Of a DNA stretch of 64,000 nucleotides, positions 38,001 through 46,545 are shown one piece after another. Origin of the DNA: Periplaneta americana (taxonomy: Eukaryota > Arthropoda > Insecta > Blattodea > Blattidae); the NCBI RefSeq assembly GCF_040183065.1, contig NC_091120.1, positions 169,725,488-169,789,487 on the forward strand, read 5' to 3'. Every line of letters begins with the position of its first letter. The stretch's first letter is position 1. The translations under genes were made by a program, and so were the position numbers. A model generated the notes under the pieces. It searched no databases and was not told where the DNA came from. It saw only the letters and a program-made list of their open reading frames with translations.

Positions 38001-39035
38001 GATTAACTTATGATGATTAATGGGACAATGGTGGAATGCTAGTAGGAGTACCTTACGAAAACTTATAACCAAGAACAGACTTTTTGCACCACAAATTCTG
38101 CTTGGACCTGCTGGGATTCGAACCTGGGTCACCTGCATGGAAAGCCAATGCTCTAGCTTTCGGCTAATGATGCATCACAATTTCTCATATATTTTAACAT
38201 ATTTTCTGCATGTTCCAATCTCCTGTCATACCTCGGCTTGTGCCAGCTCATTGTCATGGTGAGGAAATTTCAGATCAACACCGCCTGTGTGAATGTCCAG
38301 AGATGAGCCGCATATATCTGAAGCCATGACAGAACATTCAATGTGCCAACCAGGTCGCCCGTGACCCCATGGCGAATCCCACCATGGTTCACCTGCCTTT
38401 GATCTTTTCCAGAGTGCAAAATCATTGGGAGATCGCTTTTCATTCAGCCTGTCTTCAGAAATACAAAGATCTCCTGAAAAACAAAAGAATACATTTAAGA
38501 AGACAATTTAAAACATAATGGAGGATGATAGTAAAATAATATCATCAACACATGTAATGATTGGTAATCATTGAAGACTATATGTGGGGAGAACTAGTTA
38601 AGTTAATTGATTAAAATTTTCACAAGAGAAATTTAGAACTTCATAGTCATCTTTGAATCTGTAACACAGTAGATTTCTCGAATTTGTAACACATATTCCT
38701 GAAGAAATTAAGATTATTATTGTAGGAATTCTTAGCTGCTTAGAGCCAAAGCTGGCTGATATATTTCAAATTCCAATCCAGAAAATTTTATGAAATTGAC
38801 TTATCTTGTTCTTCCTGTGTGATCTTCATTTAATAACATGTGGTTATCTTATTTTAAAAAAATTAGTTATTTTGGACTACTTGCTTTTGTTTGCTCCTAA
38901 AGAATAAACCGTGCCTTCAAATTGTGATAATTGTTCCATAATTTCTTCAGTTACTTCATTATGTGTTACAGGATCTTTCACTGTTTATAAATCAGTAACA
39001 GTGTCATTAAAGGACACAAGATTGTTGGAGGCTGG

Positions 39036-39077
<42 letters not shown>

Positions 39078-42000
39078 TTCATCATCATCATCATCATCAT
39101 CATCATCTTCTCTGTACAACTCCTGCTGAATGCCTTGAACAATTTCGGAGACTGTCATGGTTCAGTGATGATGACGTTTGTATCAACATCCACATAGTCA
39201 TCAAATGAAGCACAATGTCCTAATAGTTCCCATTCACCATAAAAAGGAACATCACTATATTCATGGTCATCATCAGCATCTCAGTCATTTAGTGTATTTG
39301 GCATTCTTACATTTTCATGGCAAACTTAGTTTAGAGCAAAATTAATTTAGAACATATAAATGACTTGTATCGACCAGAGTTTAAAATGCAATTGTGTAGG
39401 CCTAAGTGTAAAGAAACGAATAAACCAAAAACGTATATTCGAAACAAATTAACACAAAGTATTTTGCTGGTATCTCAGAAAAAAAATTGAGTGTAAAATG
39501 CATAAGAAGTTCATTCATTTTGAATCTTGCGTACACTACTTTTAACACTTGAATATAATTAATTAACTAGTGGACTTGCTCGTGTTAATTATGTAAGATT
39601 TGTGCGGCTTACAGCTGTTTCAGTGCTTCACACACCATCCTCAGAGCCTACTAGATCACGGCGTCATCTCGAACTTCTCTGCCTGTTATGTGGGTGTGTT
39701 TGATTGTTGAAAGGTGTTGAAGAGTGGAGTCAAATAGTGTGTGTGTACTGAAATTGATCTGTGTGTTGAGAATTTGATCGGGATGTGTTTTAGTGTGTTT
39801 GTATATTTCGTATTGTTCTAGTGTGTTGAGTTTTTGGTTCTTGGGTTGTATGTGTAGGATTTCCATGTCCGCATTTATGTTATTGTATGTATGGTTAGCA
39901 TTGGTTATGTGATCGGGGTAAGCCGCACAAATCTTACATAATTAACACGAGTAAGTCCACTAGTTAATCAATTAATCTTAAGAAGTTTTTACCATTTGAA
40001 AGATTCTCCTCTATTTCCTTGCATTTCTTTATGAAAGATGCGAGTGTTGACTGCGCAAACTCATACCTTTTAGCCACTTCAGCCTGCTTCTATCCCCTAC
40101 TAAATCACTAAATGCAACAAATTTAGTCTCCCAACTGATTTGTCTTCGTGTTACACCTGCCATCATTAAGAACTAATGCTCAAATGTAAAAGATGTCAGT
40201 GGCACGAAGACAAATCATGTGCCCTTGAAGCAGATAAGAGTTCAATTGTAACACATTCCTTGCACAGAATGCCAACATCGGACAACAAAAATATTAAAGA
40301 GGGTAAACATCCAATGTTTTGGAGCTACATTGTGGCTCCATCATCAAGAGAAGTTAGAGAAAGAGAAAAGGGGAAGCCATCTGTTAGACTGATCCGTTAT
40401 CAAGAACTGTTAGTCACTGTGAAAGTCTCAAATTATACAAATCTGACAAGTGTAGAAAACACATCTTACCTTCTCCATCCTGTAATGACTTAGCATCACC
40501 ATATGCTTCAGGAACAAGCTTAGCATAATGGTGACCCTCCTGAGCATCAAACTTATTCACATCGAAGTACACTGATCCATTTGACTCATATGCTAATCCA
40601 TTTGCAATTATCTTCTCAACATATGCTATGATCTCTGGGATGTATTCACTTACTCTCGTCAGAACACAAGGCCGTAGAACCTGCAACATGTTTTTTTATG
40701 GTGACTTCAGATCCATTTGTCATTTCGAAATATGAAGGATATTTTTAAACCAAAAAAAAATATATATATTTATTTTAAGTATAAAGTACCATTTGCAATT
40801 TCTGAAACAGAACAGAACAGAGATAGAATAGATATACCTTATTTTATTTCATGGAGTGCAGTTTCATAGAAAGGACTTTGCCGACAGACCTTCTACTGCC
40901 CCCTACTAATTGGTTGTCATAAATAAATATCTTCCTTACTGTGACGAAAATCTTGTCTTCTCCTCTTATTAACCAATCACAACCTTCGTTCAGAAGAATT
41001 GACAGGCTTCCCTCAAATCCACGTGGAGGCAGAGTTGTCGCATCTTTTCCGAATTCCAAGAATCCCGTCAGTCTGATTTCAAGGGTCATCAGGAATTGTG
41101 GCAACTGTGCAATGTTGGGACGAGGGGACAGGATGGAATTGTCAGAGTTGTTTGTGTAGGAAGTCATAAATCTGTAAGTGGGTGTTCAAAGGAACCACCG
41201 AACTGCACTCCTTGAAATAAAATAAGGTATACATCAGATGTGCATGTGGGATGCGTGGTAGTATAAAAGAAAGAGAGATGGTCTACAGGGATGTAGTGGA
41301 GGTGGAGCGGAGCGACGTTCCGGCACTGTGTTCGAAGATGGAGTGGCGGTCCAGCACTGATTTGGAATTTTAAAATCTGTTTTGACATCACAATACTTTC
41401 CCAGCTAATGATACCTCAGTTAATGTCTGAATATTTAGTGATTATATTTTCTGTGCTTCCTTTAGAAAATCGAAACAAATTCGGAAGTAGAAGGTCGCGA
41501 GACTACTAGAAGCGTAGACGGGGTGAGAAATGGAGGAAGAATCAGTGACAGGACAACTACCAAACTAAACTTTAGTGCACCTGTGCGAAATGATCACATT
41601 TCTAATTCACTTTAGTTTTCGCATCTTTGTACGATACAAGAGATTGCCTATGGTGTTACTTATCAAAATGTGTTGCATTTGTTTCCCAGTTATTTTACGA
41701 AGTGAATTTTAAACAGTTAATTTACTGCTTATAACGTGACTAAAAGACTGCTTGAAACTTTTGTTTTTATCTATTGCCCTTCAGTAAATATGTAACAAAA
41801 TAAACATAGACAAAAAAACACTAACTGCTTTCTTTTCTAGTGCCATTGCTGTTACTAGTGGAGTTACAAAAGCTTCCACTTCTAATATTGTTGATATCTC
41901 AAGCCCTTCGCTTCTACTTGATGAACCTAGTAATTCAACCAGAGATACTGTTATAAAAGACCAGTTCCAGTATGACTGCGAAGAATATTCAACGTCATAA

Positions 42001-43487
42001 TGTTCAAAATAGTGAAAGCCAAATAGTCGACCTGCAAAGTGAGTGGTCGAATGTATGGAATGAAGAAAATATGTGGTCAAGAAAAAAAGAAGCTTATCCG
42101 GGATTGATTGTAAGCAATGTAAACTAGGCTGTAAAGTGTGTCATGAAGTAACTACATTAGGTGCATTAAAAAAAAAAAAAGAGTGTGTTTCTGTATCTAA
42201 TGAATGGCGCTCATATTCAGTAAATTGCTATGGATCGAACAGATCAGCTTAAGTCACTACGAAAAAAATCATTGAACACAAGAAATCCAATGCTCATATT
42301 ACAGCACAAAAATTGATATGTCTGAAAAGCAATCAATTGAAAATGTTGGCGAAAAAAAGAATGCAGCACACCGTGAAGCAACAAAAGCGGAATTTATATC
42401 AATTTATTACATTGCACAGAATGATCACCCTTACAGTGACCATTTGAGCTTCAGAAGCTAAATGGAGTAGGTATTGATTGGTGTTGCCTTGCATTCTCCT
42501 TACAGTCTTACTTTATGGCATTTCTTTCTTTGTCTTTTTTTTTTTTTTGCATCCAAACTCAGTTAATTCTCACTATTTGCTTTCATAAATCACAAGCATA
42601 TACTAGAAATTGAACCCTGATCCAGACTAGTTAATGAATGTAACAGAATTTAAATTCACTATACAACAAACATCCCATTGTCACGTTTCCTTCTTAGTGC
42701 ACATATGTATATTAATTAGGCTTCAATATGGTTCAGAAGTAAAACACAGATTTCTTACATTGAGTGCATCCATATCCTCATGGAACTGAGCCTCCCAGAA
42801 ACGCGGAAGTTTTACAAATATCGAGTTGTCTGTGACACTGGCACCATGCTCAAAATCAAGCCACTCTGACAGTGGGTCCTTTGCTTCTCTCAGCAGAGCC
42901 TGCAAGGAGTAAAAACATATAACAAAATCCGTAATAGACTAAATCATCTATAATTTCTTGTGCTCATCATAATTAGAATTTAAATTATACACTGAGAATC
43001 TTTTGAAACTCTATTGGTTTGCAAGTTGGTTGCTTATCAGTGTAAACCCCTCACATCCATCAGTATTCACGCACGCCCCCCTCCCCCCCCCCATCCCTGC
43101 GGAAATGTGTATTTTCAACAACTATTTTTCACTTCACAAATATAACCCAACTGAACTAACATAACAAGTCACTGGCATAGCTTGGTTGGCTAAGGCACTT
43201 TCCAGCTTGGGCTGCTTACCTGGTTGAGGTCTTTCCGAGATTTTCCCCAACTGTAAGGCAAATGTCAGGTAATCTATGGTGAATCTTTGGTCTCCTTTCG
43301 CTATCACCAGTCCCATTGACACTAAATAACCTCGTAGTTGATATATCGTCGTTAAATGACCAAGTAGAAAAAAAAAACAACAACCTAACCTAGGCTTAAA
43401 ATTTAAGTTTTTTTATCAATTGCGAAATTATGCCATTTTTTTTTTAGTTTTCTGTCGTCATCGTTGTCATCGTCCTCCTCCTCCTCC

Positions 43488-43539
<52 letters not shown>

Positions 43540-45680
43540 TTCAAGTTTTAGACCATGTGGCCTGTTACGATCTCATAATAAAGAAGAATTTTCTCTCAAA
43601 TGCTTTTTGGGACGTTCTAAAATCTCTTTCCATGATGAAGCATAGCTTTTGGAATTTTATGGTATCTCCAAATGGTTCATCCAGTTGTTCTAATATTTCT
43701 GTATGAGATGGAGTTTCTTGTGAAGTGAAAAATAGAAGAAAATAGGGATTTCCGAAAAAAATTTTTCACTTTCTTTTTGAAAAGCAGATCTAAAATTAAG
43801 TTTAAAAAAATGAAAATCGTGGATACGCCGTTCTAAACATGTTTTGTATATTCTTACACGCAGTGGAACAGTCTCTGTCTTTTGTCTGATTTTACTTGTC
43901 CTAAACAATGCATATTTAAGCAATTTAAAGTGTCCTCTGAGAAAAGTGCAAGTAAAATATGAAGTTTCGACTTCCTAACAATGAAATAAATTACCTCTTG
44001 GGCTTCCTTGGTTTTTGCCTCATCATTAGACTTGACAGCTACCTCCAGCGCCTCAATAGCACCAGTCATTCTCAGCACCAGTCTTTCCAACATATTTTTC
44101 TTGTCAGGGTCTGTGGTTTTCTTCACAGTATCACTGAACAATTCCAACACGCTCTTCGCATCATCCAAGTTCTTCTTCAGACTATGTCCCTCTGACACAT
44201 ATTTTTCATACAAGTGATTCTGCCTTGCTCTCTTAATTATTTTGTCATCAATGTCTGTAATGTTCATGACATACATCACGTCATATCCAAAGTAGTCAGA
44301 AAGCACTCTCCGAAGAATATCAAATGAAATGTACGACCTGTAACAGGAAGGAAAGGTATTTGTTAAAATAGAAGTAAATTATTATGCATAAAGAAAAATC
44401 TCAAAATATGGAATTACATTATGAAACAAGTAGCCTTATATAGGCCTAGTATGAATAAAAGGTAAAGATAGAGTCCTTTCATATGACATGAAGGCACTTG
44501 GGGATCATGAAGATAGAGCCCCATGTTTTCTTGACTTCAGCACTAGAATGAGGCAGCGTGGTTGGCACCATATTCTGACCATCTTTTACCCCCGGGAAAT
44601 ACTCAGTGCTCAATCTCACAGGCGACTGAGTGAACTTGGAGCCATTCTGGAAGTTTGGCAACGAGAAAAGCCCGTCATCACCCGGGATCGAACCTCCATC
44701 CTTCCAGTCCATACTCAACTGCTCTATCAACTGAGCTACCTAGACGCCACATGGTGTAAATAACAAATAACATTTATAATTCTTAAATTGACACTAATAT
44801 TGAACTTAGTTCTCCACTCCAATCCGAGACCCTTTTACTGTTATGTGAATTAATGATGATGAAATGAGTCCGAGGTCCAATGCCAAAAGTTACCCAACAA
44901 TTCTGCTTCATATGATTGAAGAAAAACCCCATTTCTCCAAAACTCCAACTAAGTAGCAATCAGCAATTGAACCCTTGCCCGCTCGTTTTACGGTCAGACG
45001 TGCTAAACATTACTCCACAGCGGTGGAATTAGTGTAGGTTAGTCGCCAGACTCGTTTGAATGTTGATCTGGAGCTGCATTCGGGTTTGGGTTTAGATTCT
45101 CACTTGGGTTTTTTACCGAGGTTTTCCCCAACCCTAAGGCAAACATCAGGTAATCTATAGCGGATCCTGGGCCTCACCTCATCTCGCCAAGAAATTATGT
45201 AACTCTTGACTTACTCCAGATCTTAAAGCTTCAATGCTAATGCAAGATCTATGGAATACAATACATTAAATGGAAAAATAAAAAACTAGGAACAAGTGTT
45301 ACTCTGCACGAACTTTACTTCATCCTATTATCCGCGTCTTATCTTTTTTCGCATAAATATTGAGATTTCCTTGGCATGGAAAGAGTTACTAAACCTATGT
45401 AGCTATATCCTGTGAAAAACGATTTCTTAAATCATATTTGTCATCCGAAAAGATATCACCTCATACTACACAGCACTAATATTTTTTTTTTATATATTCA
45501 CCTTGCATGACCCATATGAGAGGCATCATACACAGTTGGGCCACAGCTATACCATAGGATATTCTTTCCATTTTGAGGAATGAACTCTTCTTTCTGACGT
45601 GTAAGACTATTGAACAGTTTAAGAACAGGTCCTGTTGATTTTTCAGGAGGCTGCCACTTCGGCTGAGTTCTTTTGGCCAT
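23492..45680 (-). CDS. CARS1: Cytosolic cysteinyl-tRNA synthetase (11 coding exons)
   Basis: Class I aminoacyl-tRNA synthetase that charges tRNA-Cys with cysteine using ATP. Coding exons in transcript order: 45680-45502, 44337-43995, 42899-42759, 40680-40470, 38473-38232, 35420-35187, 33077-32933, 30552-30335, 27729-27567, 26905-26694, 23632-23492. All introns are GT-AG and all phases agree, giving 2229 nt and 742 residues, the usual eukaryotic length. The HIGH-type motif is HMGH at residues 55-58 in [22 protein letters not shown] is at 396-400. Predicted zinc ligands are Cys46, Cys338 (WHIEC), His363 and Glu367 (HHDNE). Exon 2 holds the eukaryotic insertion after the first motif. Exon 10 (residues 627-696) is a lysine/glutamate/alanine-rich, probably coiled-coil, C-terminal extension. 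The start is the first ATG, 23 nt before WQPPEKS, just after a strong acceptor. Looks intact; introns are full of transposons. Confidence 0.96.
23760..24372. mobile_element. Inverted-repeat unit 1 with tRNA-like arms
   Basis: Two arms face away from each other. The left arm carries a tRNA-like sequence on the minus strand (about 23796-23869) and the right arm carries one on the plus strand (about 24269-24335). Each has an intact B box (GGTTCAAATCC on the right). The right arm's A box reads TGGCTTAGTGG. Outside the tRNA parts the arms share GAGAATTTTTCTCC...CATCATATGATG, and inside they share CTCTCAGTTTAAGTTTCACC and TAGTGGCC. The right tRNA-like copy lacks one side of the anticodon stem. A second such unit lies at 24773-25277. 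This lies in the last CARS1 intron. Confidence 0.8.
24773..25277. mobile_element. Inverted-repeat unit 2 with tRNA-like arms
   Basis: Same construction as unit 1, with arms of about 200-230 bp and high identity. The tRNA-like sequences are at 24863-24936 (minus) and 25172-25245 (plus). The minus copy can be folded as a near-complete cloverleaf: anticodon stem TCAGC/GCTGA with loop ACGTAGA, T arm CCGGG-TTCAAAT-CCCGG, and six of seven acceptor pairs counting wobbles. Position 33 is not T and the unit repeats in inverted pairs, so I read these as SINE-like heads, not working tRNA genes. The end piece AATGTACCGAAGTACATA-type is shared with unit 1. Confidence 0.8.
25678..25860 (-). mobile_element. 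7-bp-TSD MITE family, copy C (cleanest)
   Basis: Uninterrupted 183-bp copy in the last CARS1 intron, inverted relative to copies A and B. The ends are CACAGTCTAGCATATACAG and CTGTATATAGTAGACTGTG, with the inverted repeat extending about 34 bp through CGAAGCT. ATGTGAC stands directly on both sides (25671-25677 and 25861-25867). An internal CACAGTCTATTG repeats the terminal motif. Confidence 0.92.
26096..26213 (+). mobile_element. I-type LINE, very short 3' end with TSD
   Basis: 118 bp matching the last coding stretch and the (CAA)n tail of the LINE at 31329-32712 (GGAACACCTCAAAATCTGTG, ATTGGAGTGCAAGAGGTC, TTAGAAAACAACAAC). It is flanked by direct repeats ACATCTGAG at 26087-26095 and 26214-26222. 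Severe 5' truncation. In a CARS1 intron, antisense to the gene. Confidence 0.92.
26418..26656. mobile_element. MITE, about 239 bp, with 33-bp TIRs
   Basis: The left end TGAAGGGTACACGGGAAAAA continues as CGATCAAGGTCCAT. The right end is the reverse complement with one or two changes. It ends about 37 bp from the CARS1 exon boundary at 26694, so the splice donor side of that intron is flanked by transposon sequence. Superfamily not assigned. Confidence 0.8.
28415..28665 (-). mobile_element. tRNA-derived SINE (type with GTTGATACAGCG tail)
   Basis: The minus strand has a tRNA-like head: GGCGTAGCTCTGTCGGCTAA (A-box region) and CGGGTTCGATTCCCGC (perfect B box). It is followed by CCTGGTTAGATTTTTTCCGA, a central CAACCGTAAGACAAATG block, and the 3' end GTTGATACAGCGTCGTTAA with an A-rich tail. 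Inserted in a CARS1 intron in the same orientation as the gene. Confidence 0.88.
29265..29526 (-). mobile_element. tRNA-derived SINE, second copy of the same family
   Basis: Same order of blocks as the SINE at 28415: a degraded head (GGGTTCGATTTCCAC), the block TGGTTGGTTTTTCCGAGG, and the 3' end AGTTGATACAGCGTCGTTAA. The head has more substitutions, so this copy looks older. Confidence 0.85.
29591..30005 (-). mobile_element. MITE with CTATAGT ends (copy 2)
   Basis: Inverted copy of the element at 2759-3166. It starts TTATAGTCGCGATGCTGTTA and ends GAGCGACGGGACTATAG. Interior blocks such as TTGAGCGGCAAATAACGTC and GCGAATCACAAGACGC align with copy 1. Lies in a CARS1 intron. Confidence 0.83.
30235..30316 (-). 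mobile_element. Possible tRNA-like SINE head
   Basis: The minus strand reads TCATTGGTCTAGTGATTGTC followed by AAGAGTTCAAACCCAACTG, resembling A and B boxes. No body is recognised. It lies directly downstream of the CARS1 exon that ends at 30335. Confidence 0.45.
30780..30960 (+). mobile_element. Possible tRNA-derived SINE
   Basis: GAATAGCATCTGTGGCTACC and CCTGGGTTCGATCTCTGG resemble A- and B-box regions. The downstream body TGGACAAAGCAGATCTGGC is not matched elsewhere in the window. Confidence 0.5.
31070..31300 (+). mobile_element. LINE reverse-transcriptase C-terminal remnant
   Basis: Broken frames read LYGHS, WPRKL-type and KHERPRHN-type pieces, corresponding to the GH-x-R-M...WP-RK...KRGRPR stretch at the end of RTE-like LINE proteins. 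Highly decayed. The I-type LINE begins just downstream. Confidence 0.5.
31329..32712 (+). mobile_element. I-type LINE, 5'-truncated, with RNase H domain
   Basis: Two consecutive frames cover the end of the reverse transcriptase ([33 protein letters not shown]) and then an RNase H domain with [22 protein letters not shown] and WIPSHCGI. The frame then breaks, with loss of a few codons before DALAKKG, and continues to the C-terminal knuckle [18 protein letters not shown]. The tail is TTAGAAAACAACAACAAC. RNase H plus a (CAA)n-type tail fits the I group. Missing: ORF1, endonuclease and most of the reverse transcriptase. It lies in a CARS1 intron, antisense to the gene. Shorter copies of its 3' end are at 26096-26213 and 63500-63784. 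Confidence 0.9.
33441..33486. repeat. (GAGT)n microsatellite, imperfect
   Basis: Runs of GAGT/GTGA tetramers with interruptions. Confidence 0.85.
33905..34006 (+). mobile_element. LINE C-terminal fragment
   Basis: Translates as [27 protein letters not shown], parallel to the [21 protein letters not shown] stretch of the I-type LINE at 31329. Distinct enough to be a related family. Both ends are lost. Confidence 0.6.
34254..34360. repeat. (TTA)n microsatellite, left half
   Basis: TTA triplets with a short ACTACTATTATCATAATAATC interruption. It continues beyond the inserted MITE at 34365-34957. Confidence 0.93.
34365..34957. mobile_element. pogo/Tigger-like MITE, 593 bp
   Basis: The left end CAATAGAAACCCACTTATCC and the right end, read in reverse complement as CAGTGAAACCTCTCTTAACC, match the usual CAGT...CTTAACC form of pogo/Tigger elements. 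TA follows the right end. (TTA)n lies on both sides, so it appears to have landed in a microsatellite. Non-coding. Confidence 0.72.
34958..35008. repeat. (TTA)n microsatellite, right half
   Basis: About 50 bp of TTA triplets directly after the MITE, probably the other half of the tract at 34254-34360. Confidence 0.95.
36615..37355. mobile_element. hAT-like MITE, 741 bp
   Basis: The left end AGCGAATAGGGATTATAAAG and the right end CTTTATAATCCCTATTCGCT are an exact inverted repeat that continues to GAAT. GGCTCCT(C) stands on both sides (from 36607 and from 37357), a 7-8 bp target duplication depending on how the border C/G is assigned. Non-coding. In a CARS1 intron. Confidence 0.85.
38040..38165 (-). 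mobile_element. tRNA-like SINE head
   Basis: The minus strand reads TGACCCAGGTTCGAATCCCAG (B-box region), preceded by TTAGCCGAAAGCTAGAGCATTGG. It stops just short of the CARS1 exon ending at 38232. The body is poorly defined. Confidence 0.6.
39026..39107. repeat. (ATC)n microsatellite
   Basis: About 80 bp of ATC/CAT triplets with two single interruptions. Confidence 0.95.
39556..39976 (-). mobile_element. Penelope-like element, 3' fragment (fossil)
   Basis: The minus strand carries a short frame with [20 protein letters not shown] and a following [13 protein letters not shown] stretch, which I associate with the C-terminal end of Penelope-like elements downstream of their GIY-YIG nuclease. 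The segment is bracketed by inverted repeats of about 50 bp (39556-39612 and 39919-39976) sharing AATTATGTAAGATTTGTGCG; inverted terminal repeats are known for Penelope-like elements. It is a broken fragment, lacking nearly all of the coding region. Confidence 0.65.
41860..42540 (+). pseudogene. Decayed hAT transposase-like sequence
   Basis: Discontinuous frames read [45 protein letters not shown] and [13 protein letters not shown]. This order matches the N-terminal region of hAT-derived proteins of the KIAA1586/ZNF862 type (zinc-knuckle C-x2-C...H, then a DHF/DHL stretch). Several stops and frame changes are present, so it is a relic. It lies in a CARS1 intron, antisense to the gene. The assignment is from remembered family sequence, not a search. 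Confidence 0.55.
43165..43375 (+). mobile_element. SINE, same family as 28415, internally shortened
   Basis: CTGGCATAGCTTGGTTGGCT (A-box region) runs into TACCTGGTTGAGGTCTTTCC, the CAACTGTAAGGCAAATGTC block and the 3' end CTCGTAGTTGATATATCGTC with an A tail. The B box is deleted. Confidence 0.8.
43480..43540. repeat. (CTC)n/(CAT)n microsatellite
   Basis: CCTCCTCCTCCTCCT passes into (CAT)n. Confidence 0.95.
44478..44750 (-). mobile_element. tRNA-derived SINE
   Basis: The minus strand begins GGCGTCTAGGTAGCTCAGTT (intact A box) and has GGAGGTTCGATCCCGGG (perfect B box), then a body with CCAGAATGGCTCCAAGTTC and CACTGAGTATTTCCCGGGGG. The head is well preserved and the body differs from the GTTGATACAGCG family. 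Confidence 0.8.
44835..45200. mobile_element. Two SINE fragments, head to head
   Basis: 44835-45025 reads on the minus strand as a SINE with CACCGCTGTGGAGTAATG (A-box region), GGTTCAATTGCTG and the GGACTCATTTCATCATC block in reverse. 45025-45200 is on the plus strand with GAGGTTTTCCCCAACCCTAAG and CAAACATCAGGTAATC of the 28415 family but without a B box. Both are old. Confidence 0.65.
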
Positions 45681-46545
45681 TCTAAAAAAGAAATTAACTT
45701 AATGACATCTGTGAATATTCCGGGCATATGTTATTAACAAAATTGGTTCTGTATCTTTTCACACATTAGTACCAGTTTCGGTATAATCTGTACGTGTATA
45801 TTAATACAATCAAGTGTTTTTCACTGCATTGTGTTTAATGCGTAAGTTCAAATTTGCAGACACTTAAAAAATTTACCACATTGTTGTATGTATTCTAGAA
45901 GAAAATCAATTTTAACTATAAATACTGTACTCTAAAAATAATAGTTCTTAGAGACATGTATTTCAAACTGCACTTCAAATACACAAGAATTGTGAAAGTA
46001 GTACTTACATGACATTTACCGTAATTCGTAAAGAACTTGCAATAATGTAACAAATTTTGCAATTTCTAACAGTGTAACACAACCACGTTGCATGTGTGGC
46101 ATCACTTCGCTACCTTTGTGACGGCAGCTTGCGGCCCACGATATTTCAACATGTTCATGGCATTGGTTCCGAGTTCTACCCTTGATGATGTATGAATGAT
46201 ACGACAAACGCACACACAGTGGTTTGTGTATGGAGTTCTCAGTTTTAAAATAGGTGGCATTATATGAATATATCAAATGTTATAACTATATACAACGGTT
46301 AAACTAAAACGTTTTTGTATATACAAATTACGAAATGATTTTCGTAAACTCAGGGTTTTTATATGAATAGAGCAGTTTCTTTTCTTGGACTATCAACAAA
46401 AATCAAGCAATATTCTTGTAACGGATGGGTTATTCTCTTTGCAGTAATTCCAAGGAATGTGTGAAAATCATATGCAGTCGTTTGCACTTTGCAAAGGGTT
46501 GAAGAGTTGGTTGGGGGAATTGAGAAGAAACGTGGCTGATTAAAA
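45681..46545. promoter_or_regulatory. Putative bidirectional promoter of CARS1 and EIF3M
   Basis: 865 bp between two divergent start codons with no repeat element that I recognise, in contrast to all neighbouring intervals. The least AT-rich part is around 46080-46170 (CTTTGTGACGGCAGCTTGCG), a plausible core. No TATA box or named factor site was assigned. Confidence 0.6.
45682..46008 (-). other. CARS1: Probable 5' UTR intron of CARS1
   Basis: On the minus strand TGTCAT|GTAAGTAC at 46009/46008 is a strong donor. TTAATTTCTTTTTTAG ending at 45682 is a strong acceptor placed one base before the start codon. This suggests that a short non-coding first exon lies upstream of 46009. Confidence 0.6.

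Noticed and set aside
39026-39107. CRISPR-like regular repeat
   Set aside because: It is a simple (ATC)n microsatellite without spacers; the genome is eukaryotic.
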